NCBI GenBank assembly: GCA_029243025.1
Contig: JAQWSU010000045.1
Coordinates: forward strand, 62,001-126,000
Source: Pirellulaceae bacterium
GTDB taxonomy: Bacteria > Planctomycetota > Planctomycetia > Pirellulales > Pirellulaceae
DNA: 64,000 nucleotides
Direction: 5' to 3'
Made by a program: the position numbers and the translations under genes. Numbering within the stretch: position 1 is the stretch's first letter; the number at the start of each line of letters is the position of its first letter. Below are positions 18,508-28,360 of this stretch, piece by piece. Under the pieces are notes generated by a model that worked only from the letters and a program-made list of their open reading frames with translations, made no database searches and was not told the DNA's origin.

Positions 18508-19518
18508 ATGCAATCCATCTCCGCATCAACTCAACGTGCGTTGTCTCATTTTGTCCCCCAAGATGGAATTACATCGATCGCCGCGTTGGGAAACGCTGGC
18601 GGCTTCAGCGGAGCGCAACTCTGGCGCTTGACAATCGGTGGAGAAGAGTGGTGCCTCAGACGCTGGCCGCAGGAACATCCTTCGGAGAAACAACTCGACT
18701 GGATTCACCGGGTGCTGTTTCACGCGGCGGAAAACGGAATCAGCTTCTTACCACTTCCCTACCGAATCGAAAATAAAAAATCCCACTGCAAAGTCGATGA
18801 TTTTTTTTGGGAACTTTCTCCCTGGATGGTAGGTAAAGCCGACTTTTGGGATGACCCCTCTGAAGATCGACTGACCGCAGCCCTCAAGGCCTTGGCAACG
18901 TTCCATCAAGCTACGACCCGATTCACTCCGCAACAAGTGAAGCCAGCTCCCGGAATCATTGCCCGTGAAAAACAATTGCAACAGTGGAAGCGGCTTCTCC
19001 TGAACCCAAATCTTGCAAGCCAAGTCAGTCCTGATAGCCGCTTCGCCTCGCAGGCGTCTGAGATCATCTCGTTGATGCCATCAGTCGTGCCGAGATGCGA
19101 AAAATGGCTGTACGAAATCCCCAAATCGTCGAATCTACAACCCTGCTTACGCGATATTTGGCATGATCATGTGCTGTTTCATGATTCGCAAGTATCGGCC
19201 TTCGTTGATTTCGGTGCCCTGCGAATTGACTCGGTCGCCGTTGATCTCGCCAGATTGCTTGGAAGCTTGGTCGGTGACGCCCCCGATCGCTGGCAACTCG
19301 GGTTGCAAGCTTACCAAGAGGTGCACCCCATCGCCGAGGAAGATCAAGCCAAGCTAGCGGCAATTGACTTGGCGAATTCGGTACTTTCAGCAGCCAATTG
19401 GATCCGTTGGATCTACGTCGAGCATCGCCAATTTGAAAATGGGCAGGCTGTTCAAGCAAGATTGGACCAGATTCTGCGGAGGCTGCGATTCCAGTCGAAA
19501 TCCCCCTTCGCGATCTAG
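18508..19518 (+). CDS. APH-family phosphotransferase with altered catalytic loop
   Basis: A 336-aa protein kinase-like fold enzyme of the aminoglycoside phosphotransferase/choline kinase superfamily. The N-lobe has a glycine-rich loop ('GNAGGFSGAQLWRL') and a 'WCLRRWP' segment in the place of the lysine strand. The catalytic loop reads 'RDIWHDHVLF', with catalytic Asp216, and His221 at the position where most members have Asn ('HGDLHPGNVLF'). The metal-binding 'VDFGALRID' has Asp234. The loop change may be specific to a planctomycete subgroup. Substrate unknown: small-molecule kinase or a non-catalytic member. No neighbouring gene suggests a pathway. Confidence 0.78.
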   Translation: MQSISASTQRALSHFVPQDGITSIAALGNAGGFSGAQLWRLTIGGEEWCLRRWPQEHPSEKQLDWIHRVLFHAAENGISFLPLPYRIENKKSHCKVDDFFWELSPWMVGKADFWDDPSEDRLTAALKALATFHQATTRFTPQQVKPAPGIIAREKQLQQWKRLLLNPNLASQVSPDSRFASQASEIISLMPSVVPRCEKWLYEIPKSSNLQPCLRDIWHDHVLFHDSQVSAFVDFGALRIDSVAVDLARLLGSLVGDAPDRWQLGLQAYQEVHPIAEEDQAKLAAIDLANSVLSAANWIRWIYVEHRQFENGQAVQARLDQILRRLRFQSKSPFAI

Positions 19519-19857
19519 GTGGCAAGCATTCTCGAAATCCAAGAAGTTCCCCCAATCAAATTGCGTCCGGTTTTAGCTGGCATTTTTGATGATTTGCGAG
19601 CATGAAGGAGCGCAAATCCGGCAAATTGATCCAGCGAATCGAAATCGGCGTTCCCCCAGAACACAACCTTCGTATCATACATACTGGCTACAGGCGGCTG
19701 GACCGAGCAGCCGCCTATCGAATTCGAAAAGTTACGACGGAGGCGGTCGGCGATCGTTGACCGCAGAATACGGCTATCGCTAAAATTCACAGCGAAAGCA
19801 GCCGTCCGACCCCGGTTAAAAATACTCCTATCGAGAATGACCCTAGGAATTGCCAAG
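19519..19857. other. Intergenic region upstream of the dsbD-like gene
   Basis: About 340 bp with no convincing gene or RNA. It should contain the promoter of the thiol:disulfide reductase gene. Confidence 0.4.
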
Positions 19858-22359
19858 ATGCTATTTCGTTTGCTCGTCTGCGTGGCGGTCTTCCCAAGTG
19901 TTGCTGTCGCCCAAACGGCTCCATTGATTCCGGAGTTGAGTGGACTGCTTCCACCGTCTTCTGGCAAACAAGAGATCCACATTACATCGAGTTACAAGCT
20001 CACGGCCGACGGTCAGTTGGGGGAGCTTTCGGTAACGGCCGATTTAGAGCCTGGCTGGCATGTCTATTCTGTCACGCAAAAATCCGGCGGGCCGATGCGT
20101 ACGCGAATCGTGCTCGATTCAAAAGGAATCGAACTGCTGGGACCTTTTCAGCCGGACCGGCAGCCTACGAGCAAGAAAACCGATTTCTTCAAAGTGCCTG
20201 TCGAGGAGCATGACGAACAGGTTGTCTGGACCGCACCCTTTCGCGTATTGGGGGCTAGCGCCGAAGGCCTGGTCATTCAAGGCGATGTGAAAGGTCAGGT
20301 CTGCAACGAACAGGGTGGATGCATCCCACTATCGACCATGGACACAAAGTTCACCGCGCAGCGGAGCGGTGAACTGGCCAAACCACCGGCGGTGACAACG
20401 GCCCCACGACGCACACCGCCTGTAAGCCCCACAAATCAAAATCCACCGGTGAACGATGCATTAGCATTCGCAAACTTCACCGTTCCATCGGGAAAAGGAT
20501 TTCGAAAAGGAGCCGTTCATGCCTCGATTCAAGGATCCACTTCTGCGTCCGCCAAGCCAGGGGACACGATCGAAGTCAAGCTCACCATCAATCCGGATCC
20601 TGGTTGGCACGTCTACGCTTACGCACCGAAGGAAGATCGCAAAAGCATCTCAAAAGCGACACTGATTGCGATTATGCAGCCTACCGGATGGCAGGCGGCT
20701 AAACCCAAAACAACGGGCAAGATCATTGTTCATGAAACGGGTTTGAGCATCGAGCCGGTTCAACGTTATTACGAGTCGAGCGTGAGCTGGACGGTGCCGG
20801 TTACAGTGCCGCAAACGGCGAAATCCGGCAAGCATGAATTACGTGGCATGGTTGGCTATCAGACGTGTACCGAATCCCGGTGTGATCGACCAACAGCTGT
20901 TGCGTTTTCTGCGATCGTCCAAGTGGGAGATCAAACATCGAGCGCGACAGTCCCGTTGGGATTCCTAAAGGGAAACTACGGATCGGTTGCCAAATTCTTA
21001 GACACCCGCGAATTACCTGAGCTCATGTCGACTCCTTCGCCTCCTGCCACTTCGGGCACAGGGAGTGGTTTCGATCTATCGAAAATCGTGGTTGCTAAAG
21101 GCGAGGAAAGCTCAATCGGCTACGTTTTGGTCCTAGCTCTCGTGGGCGGATTCATCTTGAATTTCATGCCCTGTGTCTTGCCCGTAATCGGCTTGAAAGT
21201 CATGGCTTTTGTTCAACAGGCAGGAGAAAATCGCGGCCGCGTCTTCATGCTGAATGTCTGGTATTCGCTCGGTATGATTTCCATTTTCATGCTGCTCGCG
21301 ACCTTGGCTTCCGCAGCTTCGCTGGGACTTAGTGACCGCGGTTTGGGATGGGGTGAACAGTTCAATTACGACGGATTTACGATTCCGCTACTCTCCGTTG
21401 TCTTTGTCATGGGATTAAGCTTCCTAGGGGTATGGGAAATCCCCATTCCAGGTTTCGTTGGCGGGAATGCTGCCAATCAGCTGGCCACCAAGGAAGGCGT
21501 TGCTGGCGCCTTCTTCAAGGGAGTCATCACAACCATCTTGGCCACACCCTGTAGTGGGCCGGGCATCGCCACGGCGTTGACTTGGTCTGCGACCAAACCC
21601 CCTGCTCTGGTTTATCTCGTCTTTGCGGCGATGGGGATTGGCATGGCCTTCCCCTACTTGTTGATTGGAGCATTTCCTAATTTGGTTCGATTTATCCCGA
21701 AGCCGGGTGCATGGATGGACACATTCAAGCAGCTGATGGGCTTCGTTCTCCTGGGCACCGTGGTTTATATGTTCACGCTGGTGACGCCGGCCAAAGTGGT
21801 GCCGACGATCGCCTTGATTTTCGCACTTTGGGCAGCTTGTTGGTGGATTGGTCGGACTCCGGTTGGATCAGGTTTTCTGATCCGATTGCGAGCCTGGTTT
21901 TTCGCTGGCGGTTTTGCAGCCATCATTGGCTGGTTTGCATTCGGTTATGAGAGCAATAATGAACACGAACTGCCGTGGCAACCCTACTCGCTGGCGACAC
22001 TCGACGAAAACCTCAGAGCAAATCGCACCGTCATGATCGATTTCACCGCGGATTGGTGACCGACCTGCAAAGTCTTAGAACGGTCTGTTCTAAACACGCA
22101 AGCAGTTCGAAAAGTGGTAGACGACAATGAAATCGTGACTCTCATCGCGGACTGGTCGAATGAAGAGGAAGACGTCACCGCTTTGCTGGATGCGCTCGGA
22201 GATAAGCAGTTGCCGGTGATTGCAGTCTTTCCAGCTGGAGAGCCCTACCACCCCCGCAAACTAACCGGCATTTACACCAAGAATGAATTGATTCGTGAAC
22301 TCAAGGATGCTGGCCCCTCAGCATCGTCCGAACAAGTCGCGGCGAGGCCTCAGCAATAG
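19858..22359 (+). CDS. dsbD: DsbD-family thiol:disulfide reductase, selenocysteine-containing (in-frame TGA at 22057)
   Basis: Moves electrons from the cytoplasm to periplasmic thiol proteins. The frame runs through one TGA to TAG, giving 833 aa. The start at 19858 has TAGGA upstream and gives a signal peptide 'MLFRLLVCVAVFPSVAVAQ'. Two N-terminal DsbD-alpha-like domains each keep a Cys pair (Cys149/Cys155 and Cys337/Cys342). The membrane domain carries the relay cysteines Cys439 ('FMPCVLPV') and Cys565 ('TPCSGP'). The C-terminal thioredoxin domain reads 'DFTADW-U-PTCKVLER', with TGA as residue 734, exactly at the first Cys of CxxC, and Cys737 intact. About 100 residues of thioredoxin fold follow, including the cis-Pro segment 'LPVIAVFP'. 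A hairpin with a GGUCU loop follows the TGA. Without readthrough the protein would lack its cytoplasm-facing redox site partner. A pseudogene is the alternative, but the downstream frame is intact. Confidence 0.85.
22057..22059 (+). other. In-frame UGA, proposed selenocysteine codon (U734)
   Basis: TGG-TGA-CCG-ACC-TGC encodes W-U-P-T-C. The TGA stands where DsbD homologues have the N-terminal nucleophilic Cys of the thioredoxin CxxC. Homologous coding continues in the same frame for 100 codons with no other stop before TAG at 22357. Confidence 0.85.
22075..22093 (+). promoter_or_regulatory. Bacterial SECIS-like hairpin
   Basis: TTAGAAC-GGTCT-GTTCTAA is a perfect 7-bp stem with a 5-nt loop, starting 15 nt after the UGA, with the loop 22 nt after it. 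The loop sequence GGUCU is the same as in the E. coli fdhF SECIS apical loop, where G and U contact SelB. The spacing is within the range known for bacterial SECIS elements. It lies inside the coding sequence, as bacterial SECIS elements do. Confidence 0.82.
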
Positions 22360-22412
22360 TTATAAGCTCCGACTTCGTGCAGCGCGCCTCCAAGGGAACG
22401 TCGGTTGGCCAA

Positions 22413-23489
22413 TTAGCCGACGGCATCAACAACCTTTCCGCTGCCAGCACCGACTTTTCCAATCTCGTGGCATTCAAAGTCGGCGGATTCCACAATCTGT
22501 TGAATCCGTTTGGCGTAGAAAGGACTGACCACCAAGACGAGCCCAATTCCCATGTTAAACACTCGCTGCATCTCAGCCGGCTCAATTTCACCCAAGCTCT
22601 GCAGCCAACGAAAAACAGCCGGGACGGGCCAACTCTTCATATCGATCTGTATGTCCACGTGCTTCGGCGTGATTCGCTCAAGATTTTCCTGGAGGCCGCC
22701 TCCCGTGATATGGGAAATGCCATGCACCACATTCTTCACCTTGTAGTGATTCAGAATCTCCTTCACTGCCGGGGCATAAATCCGAGTTGGTTCGAGTAGG
22801 GCATCCTGAACCGTCTGACCAAGTTCGCTCACATGATCCGTCGCTTGGAGAGCTGCCACCTCGAAGACAATTTTACGAACGAGGCTAAATCCGTTGGAAT
22901 GCAGTCCGTTGGACGAGAGCCCCAACACAATGTCACCCGAGTCGATTGTCTCCCCCGTGATCAGATGCTTGCGTTCTACGACGGCAACGCAAAACCCGGC
23001 TAAGTCATATTCGCCCGGAGCATACAAATCGGGCATAATCGCCGTTTCACCACCGAGCAAGGCACAGTCGGATGTCATACACCCTTCGCTAATCCCCTCT
23101 ACGATTTGCTCAAGCAAGTCGGGACTGTCGTGAGACATTGCGACGTAATCGAGAAAGAACAGCGGTTCGGCCCCACAACAAATCGCGTCGTTGACGCTCA
23201 TCGCGACTAAATCGATTCCAACGGTGTTGTGTACCTGGGCCAGCGTGGCAACTTTGAGTTTGGTGCCAACCCCGTCAGCACAGGAAACGAGCACAGGATC
23301 TTCATAAGTTCTACGAAATAAGGGGCTCTGGAAATCCAGCTGAAACAGGCCCGCAAACCCGCCGTCCAGCTTCATGACTCGCGGTGAGAAGGTGCGATGC
23401 ATCAATCGCGGCAGCTTTGCCATCGATTGCTGGTAGACGTCCAGGTCTACGCCGGCACTTTTGTAGGTCGCCTTGGACATTCGCTCCAC
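22413..23489 (-). CDS. purM: Phosphoribosylformylglycinamidine cyclo-ligase (AIR synthetase)
   Basis: Closes the imidazole ring in purine synthesis (FGAM + ATP to AIR). The 358-aa product has the family start '[11 protein letters not shown]' and the key motifs '[13 protein letters not shown]', '[25 protein letters not shown]', '[13 protein letters not shown]', '[17 protein letters not shown]' and '[17 protein letters not shown]'. The length is close to the usual 345 aa. The start is either the GTG at 23489 or the ATG at 23480; GGAG lies only 3 nt before that ATG. The gene converges with the dsbD-like gene, with 53 bp between them. No other pur gene is nearby. Confidence 0.96.
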   Translation of the reverse strand: MERMSKATYKSAGVDLDVYQQSMAKLPRLMHRTFSPRVMKLDGGFAGLFQLDFQSPLFRRTYEDPVLVSCADGVGTKLKVATLAQVHNTVGIDLVAMSVNDAICCGAEPLFFLDYVAMSHDSPDLLEQIVEGISEGCMTSDCALLGGETAIMPDLYAPGEYDLAGFCVAVVERKHLITGETIDSGDIVLGLSSNGLHSNGFSLVRKIVFEVAALQATDHVSELGQTVQDALLEPTRIYAPAVKEILNHYKVKNVVHGISHITGGGLQENLERITPKHVDIQIDMKSWPVPAVFRWLQSLGEIEPAEMQRVFNMGIGLVLVVSPFYAKRIQQIVESADFECHEIGKVGAGSGKVVDAVG

Positions 23490-24188
23490 ATTTCTTCAAA
23501 TCTTCAAACTTCAAAGATGCAAACCGGAATTTTACGGAGCATTATCATAAACTGTCAACGCTGGGGGCAGGAGGCGTCGTCTGTGAAATAGTCGCCAGCG
23601 GCCGTGGACTATCGGATGCACCGGTTATCGGGGGCATAGCGGCAAATGCAAGGATTTCGCCCTCTCCGACGTCGCCGATCCCTGACTCCCCCCCTCTCCT
23701 TATCGGCGGAAGACGCGACCCACCCCTGCTGTATGGCTCGAGACCGTCCTTCTTCACCCCGTTGTGGGCTTCGCAAAGCATCCGATCCGCCTATCATGCC
23801 GGTCGGGCTATTTAGCGGTTGTTCTCACCATGAAAAAGATTTGGTGAGTTAGCCCGTTCCCGAGGTTCTAACCAAAGTAGCACCTACAACGAAAAGTAAG
23901 GGGTAATGAGCAGAGGCTGATTGCTTCCCACCGTTGACGATTATTAGCGAAGGAGGAATCAAGCAAGATCGTCGGACGTTGATTTATCTCCACGCGCCAC
24001 AGATCTTTGAAGCGGAAAATCTTCACCCGATGAAATTCTTTACCCAGGGCGTGCAACGTGGTTTGTGTTCGTGGTTTTTCGAGCAAAAACATTCGAGGAA
24101 TGATCGTCCGGTTAACTACTAGTGGTATCCTTCCTCTGTTGTTTAGTACGACTTCGAACCACCTGTGAATATTGATGGATCTTGCAAG
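23490..24188. other. Intergenic region between divergent purM and glgX
   Basis: About 700 bp between divergent starts. Short frames exist on both strands but have no protein-like pattern. A strong AAGGAGG sequence near 23949 is not followed by an ATG-started frame of any length. No tRNA or riboswitch was recognised. Confidence 0.45.
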
Positions 24189-26276
24189 ATGCTGATGGCT
24201 CACCCTCACCCGGAACTACAATTCACGCACCTTCTACCGTACGGAGCGCTCATACACGATCGTGGCGTTCAGTTCGTCGTATTCAGTCGCTCGGCGACTG
24301 CGATGCGATTGTTGTTTTATGACAACGTCTCCGATACGGAACCAAGCGAAATCATCAAATTCGATCCTGACACCGATCGCTGGGGAGACATTTGGAGCGT
24401 TTTTGTTCCAGAGGTCGGCGCGGGGCAGCTTTATCATTTTCAGGCAGAGGGGCCATTTGATCCGGCCAATGGCCACCGATTTAACGGCCACGCTCGACTA
24501 ATCGACCCCTACGCCAAGGCGCTCGCGGGTGAATTCCAGCCGTCGGCTGACGGTATCATTCGTCCCCCAAAGTGCGTGGTCATGGACGATTACTTCGACT
24601 GGGAAGGCGACCGCCATCTTCGTCGTGATCTGTCGGAAAGTGTCATCTACGAGATGCATGTCCGTGGATTCACGATGGACGAAACGAGTAAAGTCGAACA
24701 CCCTGGTTCGTACTTAGGTGTCATCGAAAAAATCCCTTATCTGAAATCACTCGGTGTCACTGCCGTCGAGTTAATGCCGGTCCATGAGTTCCCGATTCAA
24801 GGCACTGATGGCCAAAAGTTAGACCGGCCGAACTATTGGGGATACGATCCACTCGCCTTTTTCGCCCCGCACCGCGGTTATGCGGCCGGATCCACGCCAG
24901 GCAGCCAAGTGATCGAATTTAAACAGATGGTGAAGGCGTTACACCAAGCTGGAATCGAAGTGATCTTGGACGTGGTTTTTAACCACACTTGTGAAGGAAA
25001 CGAACTAGGGCCGACTCTCAGCTTTAAAGGACTTGAAAATAACGTCTATTACATGCTCGAAAGCGGTTCTTATTACAAGAACTTCTCGGGATGCGGAAAC
25101 ACCATCAATGGAAATCACCCAATCGTTCGTGAAATGATTTTCCATTGCTTACGGCATTGGGTTCACAACTATCACATTGACGGGTTTCGTTTTGACCTCG
25201 CTTCGATTCTTAGTCGAGATCGCCAGGGGCATTTGGTGCCCAACCCGCCACTCGTCGAAGCGATTGCTGAGGATCCGCTGCTGGCCGACACCAAGATCAT
25301 TGCGGAAGCATGGGATGCGGCAGGCGCTTATCAAGTGGGCTCATTCGGAAATCTTCGATGGGCTGAGTGGAACGGACGATACCGAGATGACATGCGCAGA
25401 TTCTGGCGTGGCGACTCGGGAATGCTGGGCCACTTGGCGACTCGCCTGGCCGGGTCGAGCGATCTCTACGAACCGGGAGGTCGAAGACCGTACCACAGTA
25501 TCAATTTCGTCACATCGCACGACGGTTTTCCGCTCAACGACTTGGTGACTTACAACGACAAACACAACGAAGTCAACAGCGAAGGCAATCGTGATGGTGA
25601 CAACAACAACTTGAGTTACAATTACGGTATCGAGGGACCAACTCGTCATCAGGGCATCGAACGCATCCGTGAGAGACAGCTAAAAAACATGTTAGCGACG
25701 CTCTTGCTGAGCCAGGGTGTGCCGATGATTCTGTCGGGTGATGAATGTCGACGAACGCAACACGGCAATAACAACGCATATTGCCAAGACAATGAAATCA
25801 GCTGGTTCAATTGGAATCACATCCAGCAGAACCAAGAGCTGGTACGGTTCGTTCGATCGGTGATCGCTTTCCGAAGACGTCAGCCGACCGTTCGTCGCAA
25901 GTACTTTCTCAGCGGACAACCCACTCGCTCCGGGCTGTCAGATGTGAATTGGTACAGCTCGCTTGGAACCGCGATTGACTGGACCAAGGATGACCGATGC
26001 CTAATCTGCTTGCTGGCCTCTCCAGGATTAGCGGAAGACCCCGAGCAGCAGGGACGTGATGTTCTGATCATGATCAACAATGCTCATGATCCACAACAAT
26101 TCATCCTACCGCCGATTGCAAAGGGAGCCCGCTGGCGCACCGTGCTCGACACGGCTGCGCCTTCGCCGCGAGATGTCTTCCCGGATTCTAATGGTCCGTC
26201 ATTGCCAAGAACCGGATGCCTTACACTCGAGGAACACTCGTTACGGTGCTACGTCGCCGTCAACGAGGAGTCTTAA
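24189..26276 (+). CDS. glgX: Glycogen debranching enzyme GlgX (GH13 isoamylase type)
   Basis: Cleaves alpha-1,6 branches of glycogen limit dextrin. An N-terminal CBM48-like domain (about residues 10-110, 'GVQFVVFSRSATAMRLLFYD') is followed by the GH13 barrel. The catalytic residues, numbered from this start, are Asp336 ('IDGFRFDLAS'), Glu373 ('IIAEAWDAAG') and Asp445 ('FVTSHDGFPLNDLV'). 'VNWYSSLGTAIDWT' lies in the C-terminal part. The product is 695 aa, near the usual 650-720. A GTG at 24165 or an ATG at 24195 are other possible starts. The gene stands alone; no glgA, glgB or glgP is next to it. Confidence 0.94.
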   Translation: MLMAHPHPELQFTHLLPYGALIHDRGVQFVVFSRSATAMRLLFYDNVSDTEPSEIIKFDPDTDRWGDIWSVFVPEVGAGQLYHFQAEGPFDPANGHRFNGHARLIDPYAKALAGEFQPSADGIIRPPKCVVMDDYFDWEGDRHLRRDLSESVIYEMHVRGFTMDETSKVEHPGSYLGVIEKIPYLKSLGVTAVELMPVHEFPIQGTDGQKLDRPNYWGYDPLAFFAPHRGYAAGSTPGSQVIEFKQMVKALHQAGIEVILDVVFNHTCEGNELGPTLSFKGLENNVYYMLESGSYYKNFSGCGNTINGNHPIVREMIFHCLRHWVHNYHIDGFRFDLASILSRDRQGHLVPNPPLVEAIAEDPLLADTKIIAEAWDAAGAYQVGSFGNLRWAEWNGRYRDDMRRFWRGDSGMLGHLATRLAGSSDLYEPGGRRPYHSINFVTSHDGFPLNDLVTYNDKHNEVNSEGNRDGDNNNLSYNYGIEGPTRHQGIERIRERQLKNMLATLLLSQGVPMILSGDECRRTQHGNNNAYCQDNEISWFNWNHIQQNQELVRFVRSVIAFRRRQPTVRRKYFLSGQPTRSGLSDVNWYSSLGTAIDWTKDDRCLICLLASPGLAEDPEQQGRDVLIMINNAHDPQQFILPPIAKGARWRTVLDTAAPSPRDVFPDSNGPSLPRTGCLTLEEHSLRCYVAVNEES

Positions 26277-26323
26277 CGATATTGAGAACGTGCCCCGCCA
26301 ACGGGCATGGCTCGCGTCGCTGA

Positions 26324-26349
26324 CACGGTCAAAGCAAACTGAGACCGTG
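26324..26349 (+). terminator. Hairpin downstream of glgX
   Basis: CACGGTC ... GACCGTG forms a 7-bp stem with a 12-nt loop between the convergent glgX and secretion-ATPase genes. No T-tract follows, so it is only a candidate terminator. Confidence 0.35.
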
Positions 26350-26420
26350 CGGCACGGTAACGAGACGTCCATCTGCGTTGACGGAGAAGATTCATGCTTC
26401 ACTGCTCTTTCCGCGGCCGT

Positions 26421-27644
26421 TCAATCATCAAAGAACTCAAAGGGAATACAACGAAACATCTCTTCGGTTGTCGTTGAACCGACTGCGATTTCAAGCAAAG
26501 CCGATCGTCGCAGCTCGAGCATTCCATTTCTGACAGCCGCCTCGTGCAGGCTCTTCATCGATTCTCCCTGCACCATCATCTTACGAATTTCATCGTTCAT
26601 CCCTAGCACTTCGCAAACACCAAGCAATCCGTCATAGCCTTGCTCGTAACATTGCTCGCATTTACCGGGAGCATACATGGTCTTACCCGTATCAGGCGGC
26701 AACAAAGACCGCACATCTTGAAACAGTGTGGGATGATCCGAGACATCAATAGGAACTTTGCAGTTCGCACAGAGGCGGCGCAGCAAGCGTTGGGAAATAA
26801 TGCCCAACAAACTGCTGGCGAGAAAGTGAGGGTTCACGCCATAGGACAGCAAGTTGTAAGCCGCTGAAGCGGCGACAGGCGCATGAAGGGTGGCCAACAC
26901 GAGATGTCCGCTATTCGCCGCTCGGACGGCTATTTTCGCCGTTTTTGCATCTCGAATTTCGCCAATCATGATTACGTCCGGAGCTTGCCGCAAACAGGCC
27001 GCTAACAGCTCGGGAAAATCAACGCCAACCCTGATGTTTACTTGAGATTGACGGATGCCGTCCAAGACATACTCGATCGGATCCTCCAAGGTATTAATCT
27101 TGCGTTCACCATTATTCAATTCCTGCAGGCAACTGTAGAGCGTTGTTGTCTTTCCACTTCCAGTGGGGCCGCTGACCAAAATCAAACCACTCGGGTTTTT
27201 CATCAACGACATCAATTCGTGATAAGCTTGCTGGCTCACGCTCAGCTCGTCTAATCGAATCAGTCCCCGTTGGCGATCCAGAATCCGGCAGGTGATATCT
27301 TCCCCATGGAGAGTTGGCATACAATTCAAACGCAAATCAACGGCACCTTCCTCACGATTGAAAACCCAACGGCCTTCGAGAGGACGGAAGCGTTCGGTGA
27401 TGTCGATGTTCGACATCGCCTTGAAATGAGACATCAGCTTTCGACCATATTCTAGCGAGTAGCTGCGGACAGTACGCATGATCCCCATCTGTCGTAATCG
27501 CACCTCGACCTGATCTTGATTCGTCAAAAAGAACAGATCGCTAGCCTTCATCTGAATCGCTAACTGTATCAGGGCAGCTGCGGTACGATCGACGGGTTCG
27601 TTTTCAGCATCAATCCGATTATCAGGCTCGATCTGGTTACTCAT
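26421..27644 (-). CDS. GspE/PilB-type secretion ATPase
   Basis: Hexameric ATPase that powers type II secretion or type IV pilus assembly at the inner membrane. The 407-aa product has Walker A 'GPTGSGKTTTLY' (residues 159-170), the Asp box near 'NTLEDPIEYV', Walker B 'DVIMIGEIRDAKTAKIAVRAA' and the His box 'GHLVLATLHAP'. A zinc C4 element follows ('CANC' and 'CEQC'). It is shorter than typical GspE/PilB (about 500-570 aa) because the N1 domain is missing. The ATG start shares one base with the stop of the upstream STAS gene (TGATG), so translation is probably coupled. The nearby DUF1559 prepilin-like gene fits a pseudopilus role. Confidence 0.9.
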   Translation of the reverse strand: MSNQIEPDNRIDAENEPVDRTAAALIQLAIQMKASDLFFLTNQDQVEVRLRQMGIMRTVRSYSLEYGRKLMSHFKAMSNIDITERFRPLEGRWVFNREEGAVDLRLNCMPTLHGEDITCRILDRQRGLIRLDELSVSQQAYHELMSLMKNPSGLILVSGPTGSGKTTTLYSCLQELNNGERKINTLEDPIEYVLDGIRQSQVNIRVGVDFPELLAACLRQAPDVIMIGEIRDAKTAKIAVRAANSGHLVLATLHAPVAASAAYNLLSYGVNPHFLASSLLGIISQRLLRRLCANCKVPIDVSDHPTLFQDVRSLLPPDTGKTMYAPGKCEQCYEQGYDGLLGVCEVLGMNDEIRKMMVQGESMKSLHEAAVRNGMLELRRSALLEIAVGSTTTEEMFRCIPFEFFDD

Positions 27645-28003
27645 CAATTCGTACTCGTTACGTGGTTCCGTGCTTCGTCGAGTCCCTCGACAACTGGGAT
27701 GACTTCTCCGAGACGCATCATGGTAAAAACCCGGTGGATCAGCGGAGGTACCGAATGGACCACAACGCCGAATCCCTGTTCTTTTGCCGCTCGGTTGATG
27801 CTCAACAACCAGCCGATTCCGCTGGAGTCCAGGAAGGTGGCGTCATTCAAGTCGAGCAGAATGTGTTTATCCAGCCCTTGCTCTGGCAAATTGAGCAAAC
27901 TCAGCGGCGTCTTGTTGGCGCCCGACACGGCATCGCCGGAGATATCGCCGACCAGTTGAAACTGGGTCCAGTCGTTCTCTGAATTCACCAACCGGACATC
28001 CAT
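27644..28003 (-). CDS. STAS-domain protein (anti-sigma factor antagonist type)
   Basis: A 119-aa protein of the SpoIIAA/RsbV class. Such proteins bind anti-sigma kinases or act as phospho-switches. The conserved loop 'DATFLDSSGIGWLLSI' holds the serine that is phosphorylated in this family (Ser60/Ser61). The rest fits one STAS domain ('FGVVVHSVPPLIHRVFTMMRL'). GAGGAG lies 8 nt before the ATG. It overlaps the secretion ATPase gene by one base, which suggests that it regulates or localises that ATPase rather than a sigma factor; no anti-sigma kinase gene is adjacent. Confidence 0.88.
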   Translation of the reverse strand: MDVRLVNSENDWTQFQLVGDISGDAVSGANKTPLSLLNLPEQGLDKHILLDLNDATFLDSSGIGWLLSINRAAKEQGFGVVVHSVPPLIHRVFTMMRLGEVIPVVEGLDEARNHVTSTN

Positions 28004-28360
28004 AATGCAATCTCCTCAATTTGCTTGAATTCAATCCTGCCCGCAGCCAATCTCACCTAATCTGCCCGATGGATACGGCCTCCCGAGCTCGCCAATCAAC
28101 CGCCAGAACGGCGCGCTCCCCCTGCGTTTCTCTGTACTCGACAAAGAATCCTCGACAAAGAATCCTCGACCGCAGTGAATGGCAGAAACCCCGAGAGCTG
28201 CTTTCCGTCCAGCGTGCGAAGCCCTGATTGTAGCCGTTGGCGGGGGTTCTGCCGAGGCAACCCCAACAGGTCGTCGGCAAAAACGATTCGAGCCAGCAGG
28301 CGTGTTTTTCGTGAACGGACCCACCGGAAATGAGCGAATCTGGCCCGCCGGAAGCGCCGG
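28004..28360. other. Intergenic region with a short tandem repeat
   Basis: 357 bp between the STAS gene start and the stop of the DUF1559 gene. A 14-bp unit, CTCGACAAAGAATC, occurs twice in tandem at 28137-28164, followed by a partial third copy (CTCGAC). No gene is supported; the region should hold the STAS-ATPase promoter. Confidence 0.5.
28137..28170. repeat. 14-bp tandem repeat, 2.4 copies
   Basis: CTCGACAAAGAATC repeated at 28137 and 28151 with a 6-base remnant. It is probably a local slippage duplication, upstream of the STAS-ATPase operon. Confidence 0.7.

Noticed and set aside
22057-22059. TGA as a true stop or pseudogene mark in the dsbD-like gene
   Set aside because: The downstream frame stays open for 100 codons, keeps CxxC partner Cys737 and the cis-Pro strand, and a SECIS-like hairpin with the fdhF loop follows. 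A decaying gene would be expected to show further damage.
23868-24209. 113-codon minus-strand frame between purM and glgX
   Set aside because: It overlaps the glgX start region on the other strand and has no recognisable pattern.
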